NCBI GenBank assembly: GCA_910577115.1
Contig: CAJTMC010000003.1
Coordinates: 1 to 64,000, forward strand
Source of the DNA: an uncultured Lachnospiraceae bacterium
GTDB lineage: Bacteria > Bacillota > Clostridia > Lachnospirales > Lachnospiraceae
Length of the DNA stretch: 64,000 bases
Direction: 5' to 3'
This document shows, piece by piece, positions 36,127 to 44,776 of the stretch (its first letter is position 1; the number at the start of each line of letters is the position of its first letter). A program made the position numbers and the translations under genes. A model generated the notes under the pieces. That model was not told the origin of the DNA. It searched no databases and saw only the letters and a program-made list of their open reading frames with translations.

Positions 36127-38655
36127 CTACTTTATATATGTCACAAACGCATTCCCGTTCTGCCAAAACATATTTGTGGCATCATTCATACCTACTTTAT
36201 ATACGGTTCCTGTCGCAGGATTCATCACGACCACATTCAGCTCATTAAAGCCAATCAGCAGCATTGCTCTTCCGTCCTCAAGACTTACAAGCACAGGAAT
36301 ATCCTTATTTGTATAGTAAAGAACTGCGTCAAGGCTCACGCCGCGAAGCTCCAGAGCTCTTGCACCGTTTAAGTTTTCTTCGAGAATCTGCTGTACACTT
36401 TGACCGCGCTCCAACATCGGCTGGACATTTTTTACAATACCCTCAAATTCCAGAATTACCTCAAGACACGTCGCAAGTTCACTGCTGTTTTCCTCAATCT
36501 GCTTTCCAGTTATCGCCATGATCTGATTTCTCGTACTGCGCGAAGTTTTTTTCCAGACGTAATCGCCTTTTTCATCTACCACAGTGCCGTTTATCGTATA
36601 TGCAAGCTTGATCGCATCTGCCTCATGTGTAAAGGTTCCGTCTATTCCGTATTTACCATAGACGTAGTAACGGCTTATCGGATTTTCAATTTCTATCTTC
36701 ATCTCCCTTGAGCCTTCAAACATTAGCAGAAGCGGCATCGTGTGTTTCAATTTTCGGGGTTCAACCACATTTTTCAACACAATCTGCACAATCTTTTCAT
36801 AATTCTGCGTGGCAACAATCTCCGATGAATTGTAGCCTGTCTCGTCCACTACATTATTCACAATCTGATCAGACTCACATTCCTCATAATTGCCCGTCTC
36901 CTCGTTTTTAATCATTCTTGTAAGCGTAATCAGATTATCTGCTATTGTTGCGCCCGTAACGTATATTCCATCATGCTCATACGTCTTTAGAATCTCTCCC
37001 TGCTCATCCTGAATATACACCGCATGCATCAAAAAGGTCACTGCACCTGAAACGTCCACCTCTATATCGTCATATCTCGCCACTCCGTAAATCAAATCCT
37101 CGTTAATAAAGCCAAGCGGCAGAAGTCTGCTGTTTCCCTGCGCCTTGATTTCACTTGTAGCGCCTGTATTCAAATTCATGCGGATTAAGCGTGTACAGTC
37201 GTATGCATCGGCAGAGTTCTGCCACACAAGCATTTTGTCGCTCTCAGATACCTGAAAGCTGCCCTGCTGGAGATTTTCCGCTACCACGCTGCTGGTGCGT
37301 TCCACCAGATTCATCGCCAAAATCACGCCGTCAAGATAAATATAAAAGACCCCGCTTTTATTGATATAAGAGAGCTGGTCGATATCTGTTTTTAATGTGG
37401 CAAATGACTTGTTGTACGGTATGAACATCAGTTCTTCTACCGTATTAAGCATGCCATTGTACTCATAGATTTCGACGCCGATGTTTCCCTCATGGCTGCC
37501 TCTGTTCATATAGCCGTATACGATAAAAATAACGTTTCCCGTTTCGTCAACATTCAGTATCTTAATGCTGTGGCTGTCATAGATGCTGCGCGGATCTTCC
37601 CCGTCATAAAAGCTAAAAAGATACGCCATCTTTTTATCTACCGCATGATAACAGAAAAGCTGGTTTTCATTGACAAAGGCAAGGTTGGAACCGCCGTCGC
37701 TCTCAAGCATCGTGACGTTACTGTTTCTGATCCCAAGCATAATTTTATTGCTTGCATAGACATCTGCTTCCGGATCAAACAGCTGGTTCATCGTACGCTC
37801 ATAATCGAGCAGATAAATTCTGTCCTCCGTATATCTGATACGGAAAAATTCTACAATATTATACGTATATTTTTCCTTGCTCCATGGACCGCTTCCGGTA
37901 GTCTGCACGCGGTAATATAATTTTATGGAAGCGGTGCTCGCGTCAATTTCGCTGATTACGACCTGCGGCTCCGTCAGCTTTTTCACATTTAAATCAGCCC
38001 ATGTTACCTGGTTTAAACTGCAATGGATATCCACATAGCTGAGTGTCGTGTTGTCACCCTTTGCATTTGGCTCAAGATATGTCACAAGATCATTTGCTTT
38101 CTCCTTATCAAACGTTTTTTCGTGAAAATCCTTTACAAAAGCAAGTTTCTCCACAGTTTGGTACTCCGTGCCGTCAATAATGCGCGTATAATAGCGTACC
38201 GTTTCCCCTCCGGTTTCCAACATCAGAATCCAGTTATATTCCACGCCGGTTTCAATCAAATCCTTAATGGTCACAGTTGCGTTGATCTGCTCTGCGTCCT
38301 CGGTGTAATCTTCTACGGGTGTGCTCTCTACAAGCCGCTCTCCGTCAATGCTGCGCACCTCAAAGGAAATTTTATCAATGCTGTTTCCATATTTATCAAT
38401 GATAAAGCCAAGCGATCTTCCTTCTCCGAGCGGCGTAATGGTATCCCTGAAGAAACTTCCGTTCAGCTCCTGTCGTAGTCCATGCATGTAATTGTGGGGA
38501 ATGCCGTTTGTGGTGATATGCACCAACGGGAGCGACGCTTCTGCCATATTCGCCGTCATTTCCTCGTTTCCCTTATTGTAGATGCTGCTGCTCACAAAAA
38601 GAGTAAGGATAAATACCGCAAGGCAGACAATCACCTTACTGATCGCGTTCTTCAT
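36127..38655 (-). CDS. Large membrane-anchored surface protein with C39-like tail
   Basis: An 842-residue protein with one N-terminal helix (ISKVIVCLAVFILTLFVSSS) and the rest outside the cell. A beta-rich first part (residues about 45-300) is followed by propeller-like repeats (ILNVDETGNVIFIVYGYMN, VFYIYLDGVILAMNLVE). The last 150 residues resemble a papain-fold C39-like domain: SSELATCLEVILEFEGI, then ELRGVSLDAVLYYTNKDIPV, GRAMLLIGFNELNVVVMNP. The usual catalytic histidine before the second strand is replaced (GRAM instead of GHAV), so it is probably not a working peptidase. It starts 15 bases after the upstream methyltransferase gene. Confidence 0.62.
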   Translation of the reverse strand: MKNAISKVIVCLAVFILTLFVSSSIYNKGNEEMTANMAEASLPLVHITTNGIPHNYMHGLRQELNGSFFRDTITPLGEGRSLGFIIDKYGNSIDKISFEVRSIDGERLVESTPVEDYTEDAEQINATVTIKDLIETGVEYNWILMLETGGETVRYYTRIIDGTEYQTVEKLAFVKDFHEKTFDKEKANDLVTYLEPNAKGDNTTLSYVDIHCSLNQVTWADLNVKKLTEPQVVISEIDASTASIKLYYRVQTTGSGPWSKEKYTYNIVEFFRIRYTEDRIYLLDYERTMNQLFDPEADVYASNKIMLGIRNSNVTMLESDGGSNLAFVNENQLFCYHAVDKKMAYLFSFYDGEDPRSIYDSHSIKILNVDETGNVIFIVYGYMNRGSHEGNIGVEIYEYNGMLNTVEELMFIPYNKSFATLKTDIDQLSYINKSGVFYIYLDGVILAMNLVERTSSVVAENLQQGSFQVSESDKMLVWQNSADAYDCTRLIRMNLNTGATSEIKAQGNSRLLPLGFINEDLIYGVARYDDIEVDVSGAVTFLMHAVYIQDEQGEILKTYEHDGIYVTGATIADNLITLTRMIKNEETGNYEECESDQIVNNVVDETGYNSSEIVATQNYEKIVQIVLKNVVEPRKLKHTMPLLLMFEGSREMKIEIENPISRYYVYGKYGIDGTFTHEADAIKLAYTINGTVVDEKGDYVWKKTSRSTRNQIMAITGKQIEENSSELATCLEVILEFEGIVKNVQPMLERGQSVQQILEENLNGARALELRGVSLDAVLYYTNKDIPVLVSLEDGRAMLLIGFNELNVVVMNPATGTVYKVGMNDATNMFWQNGNAFVTYIK

Positions 38656-38670
38656 ATATGCCCTCCATGT

Positions 38671-39852
38671 CTATTTCATATTCAAAAGCGTTTCAAGCAT
38701 GGGGCTGACGTTCAAAAATTTTTCAAGCTCCTCAAGCTGCTGCGTTCCTGCCTTATAGCGTATCCGTTCTTTTTTTACTGCCCTGATTAACAGGTTTTTG
38801 GGGGTGTTTTCCATATCAATAAATTCAAGCAGCCGGGTATCGTATCCCTGATTTTCCAAAAGATTTGCGCGGATTGCATCGGTCAGCAGCGCGGCCATTC
38901 TTTCCTTGATAATGCCGTATTTTAAAACCGGTGCAAGCGCGGGGCACTGAATCTGCCTGTTCAGCTCATGCTGACAGCAGGGAACGGAAAGAATCACCTT
39001 TGCATTCCAGCCGACTGCTTTTGCAAGCGCATAATCTGTTGCAGTATCGCAAGCATGAAGCGTCACTACCATATCTGCCTGTGTTGCTCCCTCATAGTCG
39101 CTGATATCTCCTACAAGGAATTTTAACCCATCATATCCAAATTTATCCGCAAGCGCCTGACAGGATTCGATGACGTCCTTTTTTAAATCAAGCCCTGTGA
39201 CACGAATGTTGTATTGATTTATTACTTTCAGATAATAGTATAACGCAAAGGTTAGATAAGACTTACCGCAGCCGAAATCAATGATATTAAGCGTCTTTCC
39301 TTCCTCATATTCAAGCGCAGGCAAAATGTCGCGGACAAACTCGAGATATCGGTTAATCTGGCGGAATTTGTCGTATTTGGAATTTACGATTTTCCCTTCG
39401 GCAGTCTGTACCCCAAGCTCCACCAAAAACGGGATGGGTGTATCCTGTGGCAGAATATACTGTTTTTCCTTGTTGTGTGCAAAAGCGGTTTTGTCTGTTT
39501 GCGAGGTGTTTTGACCGGGTGCTGCAAGTACTTTTTCCTTGATTGTGAGCTTTCCCTTTTTGCTCACTAACACAGTAAGGCTGTGCCTGTCCGTCTTTGC
39601 CTCAAGCTGCTTAAAGTCATTTTCCATCGCGTCTGCCACGAAATCCGCAAGGGTATTTGCTTCAATACTTTTGTGAAAGACCTTTGTGCCGACAAAGCTT
39701 TCTGCCTGATAGATCAGTTTCTCCTTCTTGCGCACAGGGCGGATTTTAAGCCGCTGTATTTTGTCCCTGTCGCGCGGATTGCTTGCGGTCATGCTCAGGA
39801 TTGTTTCGTTGTTTTCTATATAATTGTTGATTGTTTTCCTTAAATTTTCCAT
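38671..39852 (-). CDS. Class I SAM-dependent methyltransferase, Methyltransf_32 type
   Basis: A 393-residue enzyme with an N-terminal domain of about 180 residues and a Rossmann methyltransferase domain. The SAM motif is IIDFGCGKSYLTFALYYYL, followed by VTGLDLKKDV and LVGDISDY. TLHACDTATDYALAKAV and SVPCCQHELNRQI are characteristic of the group related to animal GSTCD and predicted RNA methylases. Substrate unknown. The ATG at 39852 has no ribosome site, and TGCTATAAT ends seven bases upstream, so the mRNA is probably leaderless. Confidence 0.83.
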   Translation of the reverse strand: MENLRKTINNYIENNETILSMTASNPRDRDKIQRLKIRPVRKKEKLIYQAESFVGTKVFHKSIEANTLADFVADAMENDFKQLEAKTDRHSLTVLVSKKGKLTIKEKVLAAPGQNTSQTDKTAFAHNKEKQYILPQDTPIPFLVELGVQTAEGKIVNSKYDKFRQINRYLEFVRDILPALEYEEGKTLNIIDFGCGKSYLTFALYYYLKVINQYNIRVTGLDLKKDVIESCQALADKFGYDGLKFLVGDISDYEGATQADMVVTLHACDTATDYALAKAVGWNAKVILSVPCCQHELNRQIQCPALAPVLKYGIIKERMAALLTDAIRANLLENQGYDTRLLEFIDMENTPKNLLIRAVKKERIRYKAGTQQLEELEKFLNVSPMLETLLNMK

Positions 39853-39859
39853 GATTATG

Positions 39860-39868
39860 ATTATAGCA
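39860..39868 (-). promoter_or_regulatory. Extended -10 seven bases before a start codon
   Basis: TGCTATAAT on the minus strand is a perfect extended -10 element. With seven bases to the ATG, transcription should begin at or within a base or two of the start codon. Confidence 0.6.
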
Positions 39869-39917
39869 CGATTTGGCAGGATAAGGAAATGAAATATTGC
39901 ATTATTTCATTTTTTTA

Positions 39918-39973
39918 TAGACGAATGCGTCTACAACCGTTATAATAAATTAAATTGTAGACGAAAGCGTCTA
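39918..39973 (+). promoter_or_regulatory. Antiporter promoter with twin TetR operators
   Basis: Two palindromes, TAGACGAATGCGTCTA (39918-39933) and TAGACGAAAGCGTCTA (39958-39973), have centres 40 bases apart. TATAAT (39941-39946) lies between them and the first half-site TAGACG doubles as a -35 at a 17-base spacing. Binding of the TetR protein encoded in the same operon would block polymerase. Confidence 0.82.
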
Positions 39974-39999
39974 TATTTAATTCTAAGGAGGAATTTATA

Positions 40000-41232
40000 A
40001 TGGACCTTATGTTAGAAGTGTTGCGGCTGGCAGCTGCAATCGTAATTGCGTTTTTGGCGGGAAAGCTTATTTCAAGGCTGCATCTGCCTGCTATTTTGGG
40101 CTGGCTGATTGCCGGTATGTTTATCGGTCCCCATGCATTCAATATTCTAAGCAACGAAGTACTGGACTCTCAGTGGTTCAGTGTGGCAGAGAGCTTGTTT
40201 GAATGTATTTTCGGCATCATGATCGGTACGGAATTGATTTGGAAGGATATGAAAAAGGCGGGCTCGCAGATTGTCGTTACAACAATCACAGAATCCTTTG
40301 GCACTTTATTGGTGGTCAGTCTGGTGTTTGGAATCATCTTTTGGCTTTCGGATGTTCCAATCTATCTGGCATTCATATTCGGCGGAATCTCACTGGCAAC
40401 CGCCCCGGCACCCTCGCTGTCTGTTGTCCGGGATATGAAAGCCGACGGTCCTGTAACCCGTACACTGATTCCTTTGGCGGCATTGGACGATTTGGTTGCG
40501 GCGCTGGTATTTTTTATCATCATTGCCCTGGTATCCGCGCAAGTCTCTACACAGAATATTCCGGTTGCGGTCATTCTGTTTCTTGTATTTTTACCGGTGA
40601 TTATCGGTGCTGTTGTTGGTTTTGTTTCGGGGAAAATACTGCAGCGGACAAAGACCGGCACAAGCACGTTAGCAGTCATGGTTATAATGCTTCTTCTTTC
40701 TGCAGGAATCGGTTTTGCAGTGAACAGCATTCTTCCGGCTCCGATTCTGAATTTTATGCTGATTGGAATGTCATACTCTACAGCTGTTGCAAATATGATA
40801 CCAAAAGAAAAACTGGATGAGAGCATGAAACCGCTGAATCCGATTATCGGTTTTGCCATGATTGTAGCAATTTTAAATCTGGCTGCACCATTGGACTACC
40901 ACTTGATTTTTGGCGCGGGAATTTATACGCTTGTCTATATTGTTGCGAGGGCTGTGGGAAAATACAGCGGCGCAAGGTTTGGCGCAACGATTACCCATGC
41001 TCCGAAAACCGTTCGGAACTATCTGGGATTTACGCTTTTACCACATTCCGGCGTTTCACTGGTATTTACCGGTATTGCGGTTTCCGTATTGATAAAGTCT
41101 GTCCCGGAAAGCGCAGCGATTGTCCAGGGAACAATTGCTGCCGCAGCTGTAATCAATGAGATTATCGCTGTCTTTATGGCAAAGAAAGGCTTTGAATGGG
41201 CAGGCGAATTGGGTAAAGCAGAGGAGGGCTGA
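40000..41232 (+). CDS. Kef-type cation/proton antiporter (CPA2 family)
   Basis: A 410-residue protein with about eleven to thirteen helices. It begins LRLAAAIVIAFLAGKLISRL and carries the CPA2 core pattern LPAILGWLIAGMFIGPHAF, a GGISLATAPAPSLSVVRDM stretch and the LAALDDLVAALVFF segment in which the aspartate pair is the ion site. There is no C-terminal TrkA domain. An AAGGAGG site precedes the ATG, and the TetR gene follows after three bases, so the pump is autoregulated. The exported or exchanged cation is unknown. Confidence 0.85.
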   Translation: MDLMLEVLRLAAAIVIAFLAGKLISRLHLPAILGWLIAGMFIGPHAFNILSNEVLDSQWFSVAESLFECIFGIMIGTELIWKDMKKAGSQIVVTTITESFGTLLVVSLVFGIIFWLSDVPIYLAFIFGGISLATAPAPSLSVVRDMKADGPVTRTLIPLAALDDLVAALVFFIIIALVSAQVSTQNIPVAVILFLVFLPVIIGAVVGFVSGKILQRTKTGTSTLAVMVIMLLLSAGIGFAVNSILPAPILNFMLIGMSYSTAVANMIPKEKLDESMKPLNPIIGFAMIVAILNLAAPLDYHLIFGAGIYTLVYIVARAVGKYSGARFGATITHAPKTVRNYLGFTLLPHSGVSLVFTGIAVSVLIKSVPESAAIVQGTIAAAAVINEIIAVFMAKKGFEWAGELGKAEEG

Positions 41233-41235
41233 CGC

Positions 41236-41865
41236 ATGAAGCAGCAGGAACGACAGGAATGCAGCAGAAAAAAAATCTTTTGGGCAGCTATGGAAGAATT
41301 CGGGCAGAATGATTACGACATCGTAACAATGGAGCGTATCTGCGCAAAACACCGCATCTCCAAAGGAATGATGTATCATTATTATTCCAGCAAGGACGAC
41401 TTGTTCCTGCTGTGTGTAGAAGATACCTTTCATGTTTTACATGACTATGAGGAAGAAACGATAAAATTGTCGGAAGAAAAAGAGAACATTGAAAGAATCC
41501 GGTATTTTTTTGTGATGCGGGAGTACTTTTTTCAGCAGCACCCTATGCAAAAACGCATATTTGAAAATGCCATAATGCACACTCCAAGTCATTTGGCGCA
41601 GGAAATCGAGAAGCTGCATCAGCCTGTCAAAAAATTGGACCGGTGTTTTTTTGAACGCGTTGTTGAGAATATGTCGCTTCGTTCCGGTGTGGAAAAGCCA
41701 AAAGCAATGCAATATCTGGAAAGCATGGAATACCTGTTCCCTATGGTGGTAAAAGCAGGAGCATTTCGGGCGCAGACGGATATGCATACTTTACTGGCAA
41801 ATTCTCAGGATATTTTGGATATGATGTTATTTGGAATCACACACAAAAGATTACTAGAACGTTGA
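41236..41865 (+). CDS. TetR-family repressor of the antiporter operon
   Basis: A 209-residue regulator. The N-terminal helix-turn-helix is typical (SRKKIFWAAMEEFGQNDYDI, ICAKHRISKGMMYHYYSSKDDLF), and the C-terminal helical ligand domain is unassigned. It is in the same operon as the antiporter, and the promoter carries two TAGACG-N4-CGTCTA palindromes which are its most likely targets. Confidence 0.9.
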   Translation: MKQQERQECSRKKIFWAAMEEFGQNDYDIVTMERICAKHRISKGMMYHYYSSKDDLFLLCVEDTFHVLHDYEEETIKLSEEKENIERIRYFFVMREYFFQQHPMQKRIFENAIMHTPSHLAQEIEKLHQPVKKLDRCFFERVVENMSLRSGVEKPKAMQYLESMEYLFPMVVKAGAFRAQTDMHTLLANSQDILDMMLFGITHKRLLER

Positions 41866-41952
41866 CATTTTCCCTATAATCCCATCTTTGACAGCCGGAA
41901 ATTTATTAAACTGAATAACCATTTAGACAAACCAATGTAAAGGAGAATACGC

Positions 41953-42990
41953 ATGAAATATTACAGCATCACCCAACCCCCCTTGAAACTCTACGGTCTT
42001 GCCGTAGCAGACGCCGAAAAACGGCAATTCTACAAGCTTCCAAAATTTATGCTGGAGAAAATGCCCCGATATGATTATTTAGGCAGACGCGCCACAGGCG
42101 GACGTGTGCGTTTTTGCACGGATTCCGCGCATCTCACAATCCGCATGACGCTTCATCAAACCAAAGAGGATATCAATATCCCTCTGTCCGGATCCGCCGG
42201 GGCGGATATTTATCTAGGCAAAGGAATCGACTCCGAATATCTCGGCTACATCGCCCCGAATTGTCACGTCATGGAAGAAATCAGCGTGGAAAAAACATTT
42301 GTAAAAAAAAATACAATGGAAATCGTGACGGTTAATCTCCCTAGAAACGATCATCTTCTTTCTATGGAAATCGGCATAGACGATACTGCAAATATAGAAA
42401 AAGCACCGGAATATACGATAGCAAGTCCGATTGTCTTTTATGGCTCTTCCATTACCGAAGGCGGCTGCGCGTCCCGCGCAGGCAACGCCTACACCAGCAT
42501 CGTATGCCGCTGGCTTGACGCCGATTACCGCAATTTCGGCTTTTCCGGCTCTGCAAGAGGGGAGCAGACATTTGCAAAATACATTGCGTCTTTGAATGAC
42601 ATAAGTGTATTCGTATACGATTACGACCACAACGCAAATGATGTAAAACAGCTTGCAGACACGCATGAAGCGTTTTTCCAAACGGTCAGATCGGCGCACC
42701 CGAATCTCCCTATTTTAATGATGAGCAGACCGGATACCGACAAAGACAAAGAAGATGCACAGGCAAGAAAGGAAATTATCTATGCCACTTATTCCAACGC
42801 CAGGAAGCAGGGCGATAACAACGTATGGTTTTTGGACGGCGAAACGTTTTTTGGAACCCGCGGCAGAGCAGAATGCACTGTTGACGGCACGCACCCTAAC
42901 GCGCTTGGATTTATGAGAATGGCGGAAAAAGTCTATCCAGTGCTTTGCGCTATCGCAGTTTTCCCCGCAATAGAAAATCACACGAAATAA
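41953..42990 (+). CDS. SGNH/GDSL hydrolase family protein
   Basis: A 345-residue cytoplasmic hydrolase with an N-terminal beta-sandwich (residues about 1-150) and a C-terminal SGNH domain. Block I is VFYGSSITEGG (serine), block II FGFSGSARGEQT, block III is YDYDHNAND and block V DGTHPNALGF with the Asp-His pair. The arrangement matches two-domain acyl or carbohydrate esterases of Clostridia. No signal peptide is visible. AAAGGAG lies upstream. Substrate, probably an acetylated sugar, is inference. An upstream TTGACA is present but without a good -10. Confidence 0.85.
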   Translation: MKYYSITQPPLKLYGLAVADAEKRQFYKLPKFMLEKMPRYDYLGRRATGGRVRFCTDSAHLTIRMTLHQTKEDINIPLSGSAGADIYLGKGIDSEYLGYIAPNCHVMEEISVEKTFVKKNTMEIVTVNLPRNDHLLSMEIGIDDTANIEKAPEYTIASPIVFYGSSITEGGCASRAGNAYTSIVCRWLDADYRNFGFSGSARGEQTFAKYIASLNDISVFVYDYDHNANDVKQLADTHEAFFQTVRSAHPNLPILMMSRPDTDKDKEDAQARKEIIYATYSNARKQGDNNVWFLDGETFFGTRGRAECTVDGTHPNALGFMRMAEKVYPVLCAIAVFPAIENHTK

Positions 42991-43000
42991 GCGCCGATTG

Positions 43001-43030
43001 TTGACAGCCTTCCCCATAATACGCTATAAT
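43001..43030 (+). promoter_or_regulatory. Promoter of the SSS symporter gene
   Basis: TTGACA (43001-43006) and TATAAT (43025-43030), both perfect, with an 18-base spacer. An inverted repeat AACGC-GTCAAA-GCGTT follows about ten bases downstream and may be an operator. Confidence 0.8.
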
Positions 43031-43100
43031 AGCTTATGCTTTAACGCGTCAAAGCGTTTATGTATTAAAGTGTAAACTATTTTTCATGGGGAGGCATTAC

Positions 43101-43151
43101 TGTGAAAAATAAATTTTTCACAAGGCAAATTTGTGCCACGCACAAATTCGC
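43101..43151 (+). repeat. Tandem-hairpin element, copy C (diverged)
   Basis: Hairpin 1 is TGTGAAAAATAAATTTTTCACA (43101-43122) and hairpin 2 pairs GCAAATTTGTGC with GCACAAATTCGC (43125-43151), one mismatch. The ribosome site and start of the symporter gene follow 28 bases later in the context GAATGGAGGATTATTATG, which is shared almost exactly with copy B. Confidence 0.75.
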
Positions 43152-43178
43152 AGACTGTGGCTAGAATGGAGGATTATT

Positions 43179-44711
43179 ATGCTTATCAAAATTATTTTAT
43201 TACTCTTATTTTTCGGCTGTATGATTGGCGTGGGACTTTATGCGCGCAAAAATGCCGCAAGCACCACTGATTTCGTCCTCGGCGGCAGAAGTGTCGGACC
43301 CTGGCTTTCCGCTTTTGCATACGGTACCTCTTATTTCTCCGCCGTTGTCTTTGTCGGCTATGCGGGACAGTTCGGTTGGAAATACGGTATTGCATCGACA
43401 TGGATCGGTCTTGGAAATGCTGTCATCGGTTCGCTCATCGCATGGGTTGTTATGGGCAGGCGCACACGCGTTATGACGCATCATCTTGAGGTTGCAACCA
43501 TGCCTGATTTCTTTGGAAAACGGTATAGCAGCAACGTACTGAAGTTAGTGGCGTCTGCAATTGCCTTTGTATTTATGATTCCCTATACAGCATCTGTATA
43601 CAATGGTCTTTCAAGACTATTTGGCATGGCGTTTGACATTCCCTACACTGTCTGTGTTGTAACAATGGCAGTGCTTACAGGCATCTATGTTATCCTCGGC
43701 GGATACATGGCAACTGCTATCAACGACTTTATTCAGGGCATTATCATGCTGATTGGCATTGTGGCAGTGATCGCCGCCGTTCTTTCCGGACAGGGCGGAT
43801 TTATGGAAGCGGTCAGAGCACTCTCGGAGCTTGAGTCAGACATTCCCGTAACGCTTGGGCAAAAAGGTGCATTTACGTCCTTCTTTGGTCCTGACCCGCT
43901 CAATCTTCTCGGCGTTATTATCCTGACTTCTCTCGGTACATGGGGACTTCCGCAGATGGTTCACAAATTTTATGCAATCAAAAGCGAAAAGGCAATTAAA
44001 ACCGGTACGATTGTTTCCACATTTTTTGCAATTATTGTATCCGGCGGCTGCTACTTTTTAGGCGGATTTGGCAGGCTTTTTGACTCGCCTTCCATTTATA
44101 AGGCTGACGGCTCTATCGTGTATGATGCGATTGTGCCTTCGATGCTTGCCACGCTTCCTGATATCTTAATCGGTATTGTCATTGTGCTTGTGCTTTCGGC
44201 ATCAATGTCAACACTTTCCTCTCTCGTGCTGACCTCTGCTTCAACACTGACACTCGACTTTATCAAAGGCACGATTGTAAAAGATATGGATGACAAAAAG
44301 CAGCTTATCTATATTAGAGCATTAATCGTATTCTTTATTGTAATTTCCGTTATCCTTGCGCTCAATCCGCCTACCTTTATTGCACAGCTTATGGGGATTT
44401 CATGGGGCGCGCTTGCCGGTGCATTCCTCGCTCCGTTCCTCTATGGGTTATATTGGAAAGGCGTCACAAAGGCCGGTGTATGGGCAAGCTTTATCTGCGG
44501 CGTGGGGATTACGGTTTCCAACATGTTCTTTAAGTTCATCGCATCGCCTATCAACGCAGGCGCTGCCGCTATGATTGTGGGATTGATTGTGACGCCTGTT
44601 GTAAGTCTTATCAGCCCTAAGCTCAACAGCACGCTTTTGGATAAAATCTTTCAGTGCTACGATGAAACAACCTCGAACGTTTCACGCAAAGAATATTTGA
44701 AAGAAGACTAA
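43179..44711 (+). CDS. Sodium:solute symporter (SSS family)
   Basis: A 510-residue transporter with thirteen or so helices, importing an organic solute with Na+. The family is clear from FVLGGRSVGPWLSAFAYGTSY near the N-terminus, GLGNAVIGSLIAWVVMGRR, ILGGYMATAINDFIQG and SASMSTLSSLVLTSASTL, the Na-binding helix. It resembles proline/pantothenate carriers but the substrate cannot be fixed. The start at 43179 follows GGAGG at six bases; the frame open to 43131 runs through the repeat element and is rejected. Confidence 0.9.
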   Translation: MLIKIILLLLFFGCMIGVGLYARKNAASTTDFVLGGRSVGPWLSAFAYGTSYFSAVVFVGYAGQFGWKYGIASTWIGLGNAVIGSLIAWVVMGRRTRVMTHHLEVATMPDFFGKRYSSNVLKLVASAIAFVFMIPYTASVYNGLSRLFGMAFDIPYTVCVVTMAVLTGIYVILGGYMATAINDFIQGIIMLIGIVAVIAAVLSGQGGFMEAVRALSELESDIPVTLGQKGAFTSFFGPDPLNLLGVIILTSLGTWGLPQMVHKFYAIKSEKAIKTGTIVSTFFAIIVSGGCYFLGGFGRLFDSPSIYKADGSIVYDAIVPSMLATLPDILIGIVIVLVLSASMSTLSSLVLTSASTLTLDFIKGTIVKDMDDKKQLIYIRALIVFFIVISVILALNPPTFIAQLMGISWGALAGAFLAPFLYGLYWKGVTKAGVWASFICGVGITVSNMFFKFIASPINAGAAAMIVGLIVTPVVSLISPKLNSTLLDKIFQCYDETTSNVSRKEYLKED

Positions 44712-44776
44712 TTTTGTGCTACACTCGTATAGATATACTACCGTATTAATTTTCTATATCAAAAGGAGTACAAAAG

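Noticed and set aside
43131..43178. N-terminal extension of the SSS symporter
   Set aside because: It reads through the repeat element and the ribosome site; the start at 43179 has GGAGG at six bases.
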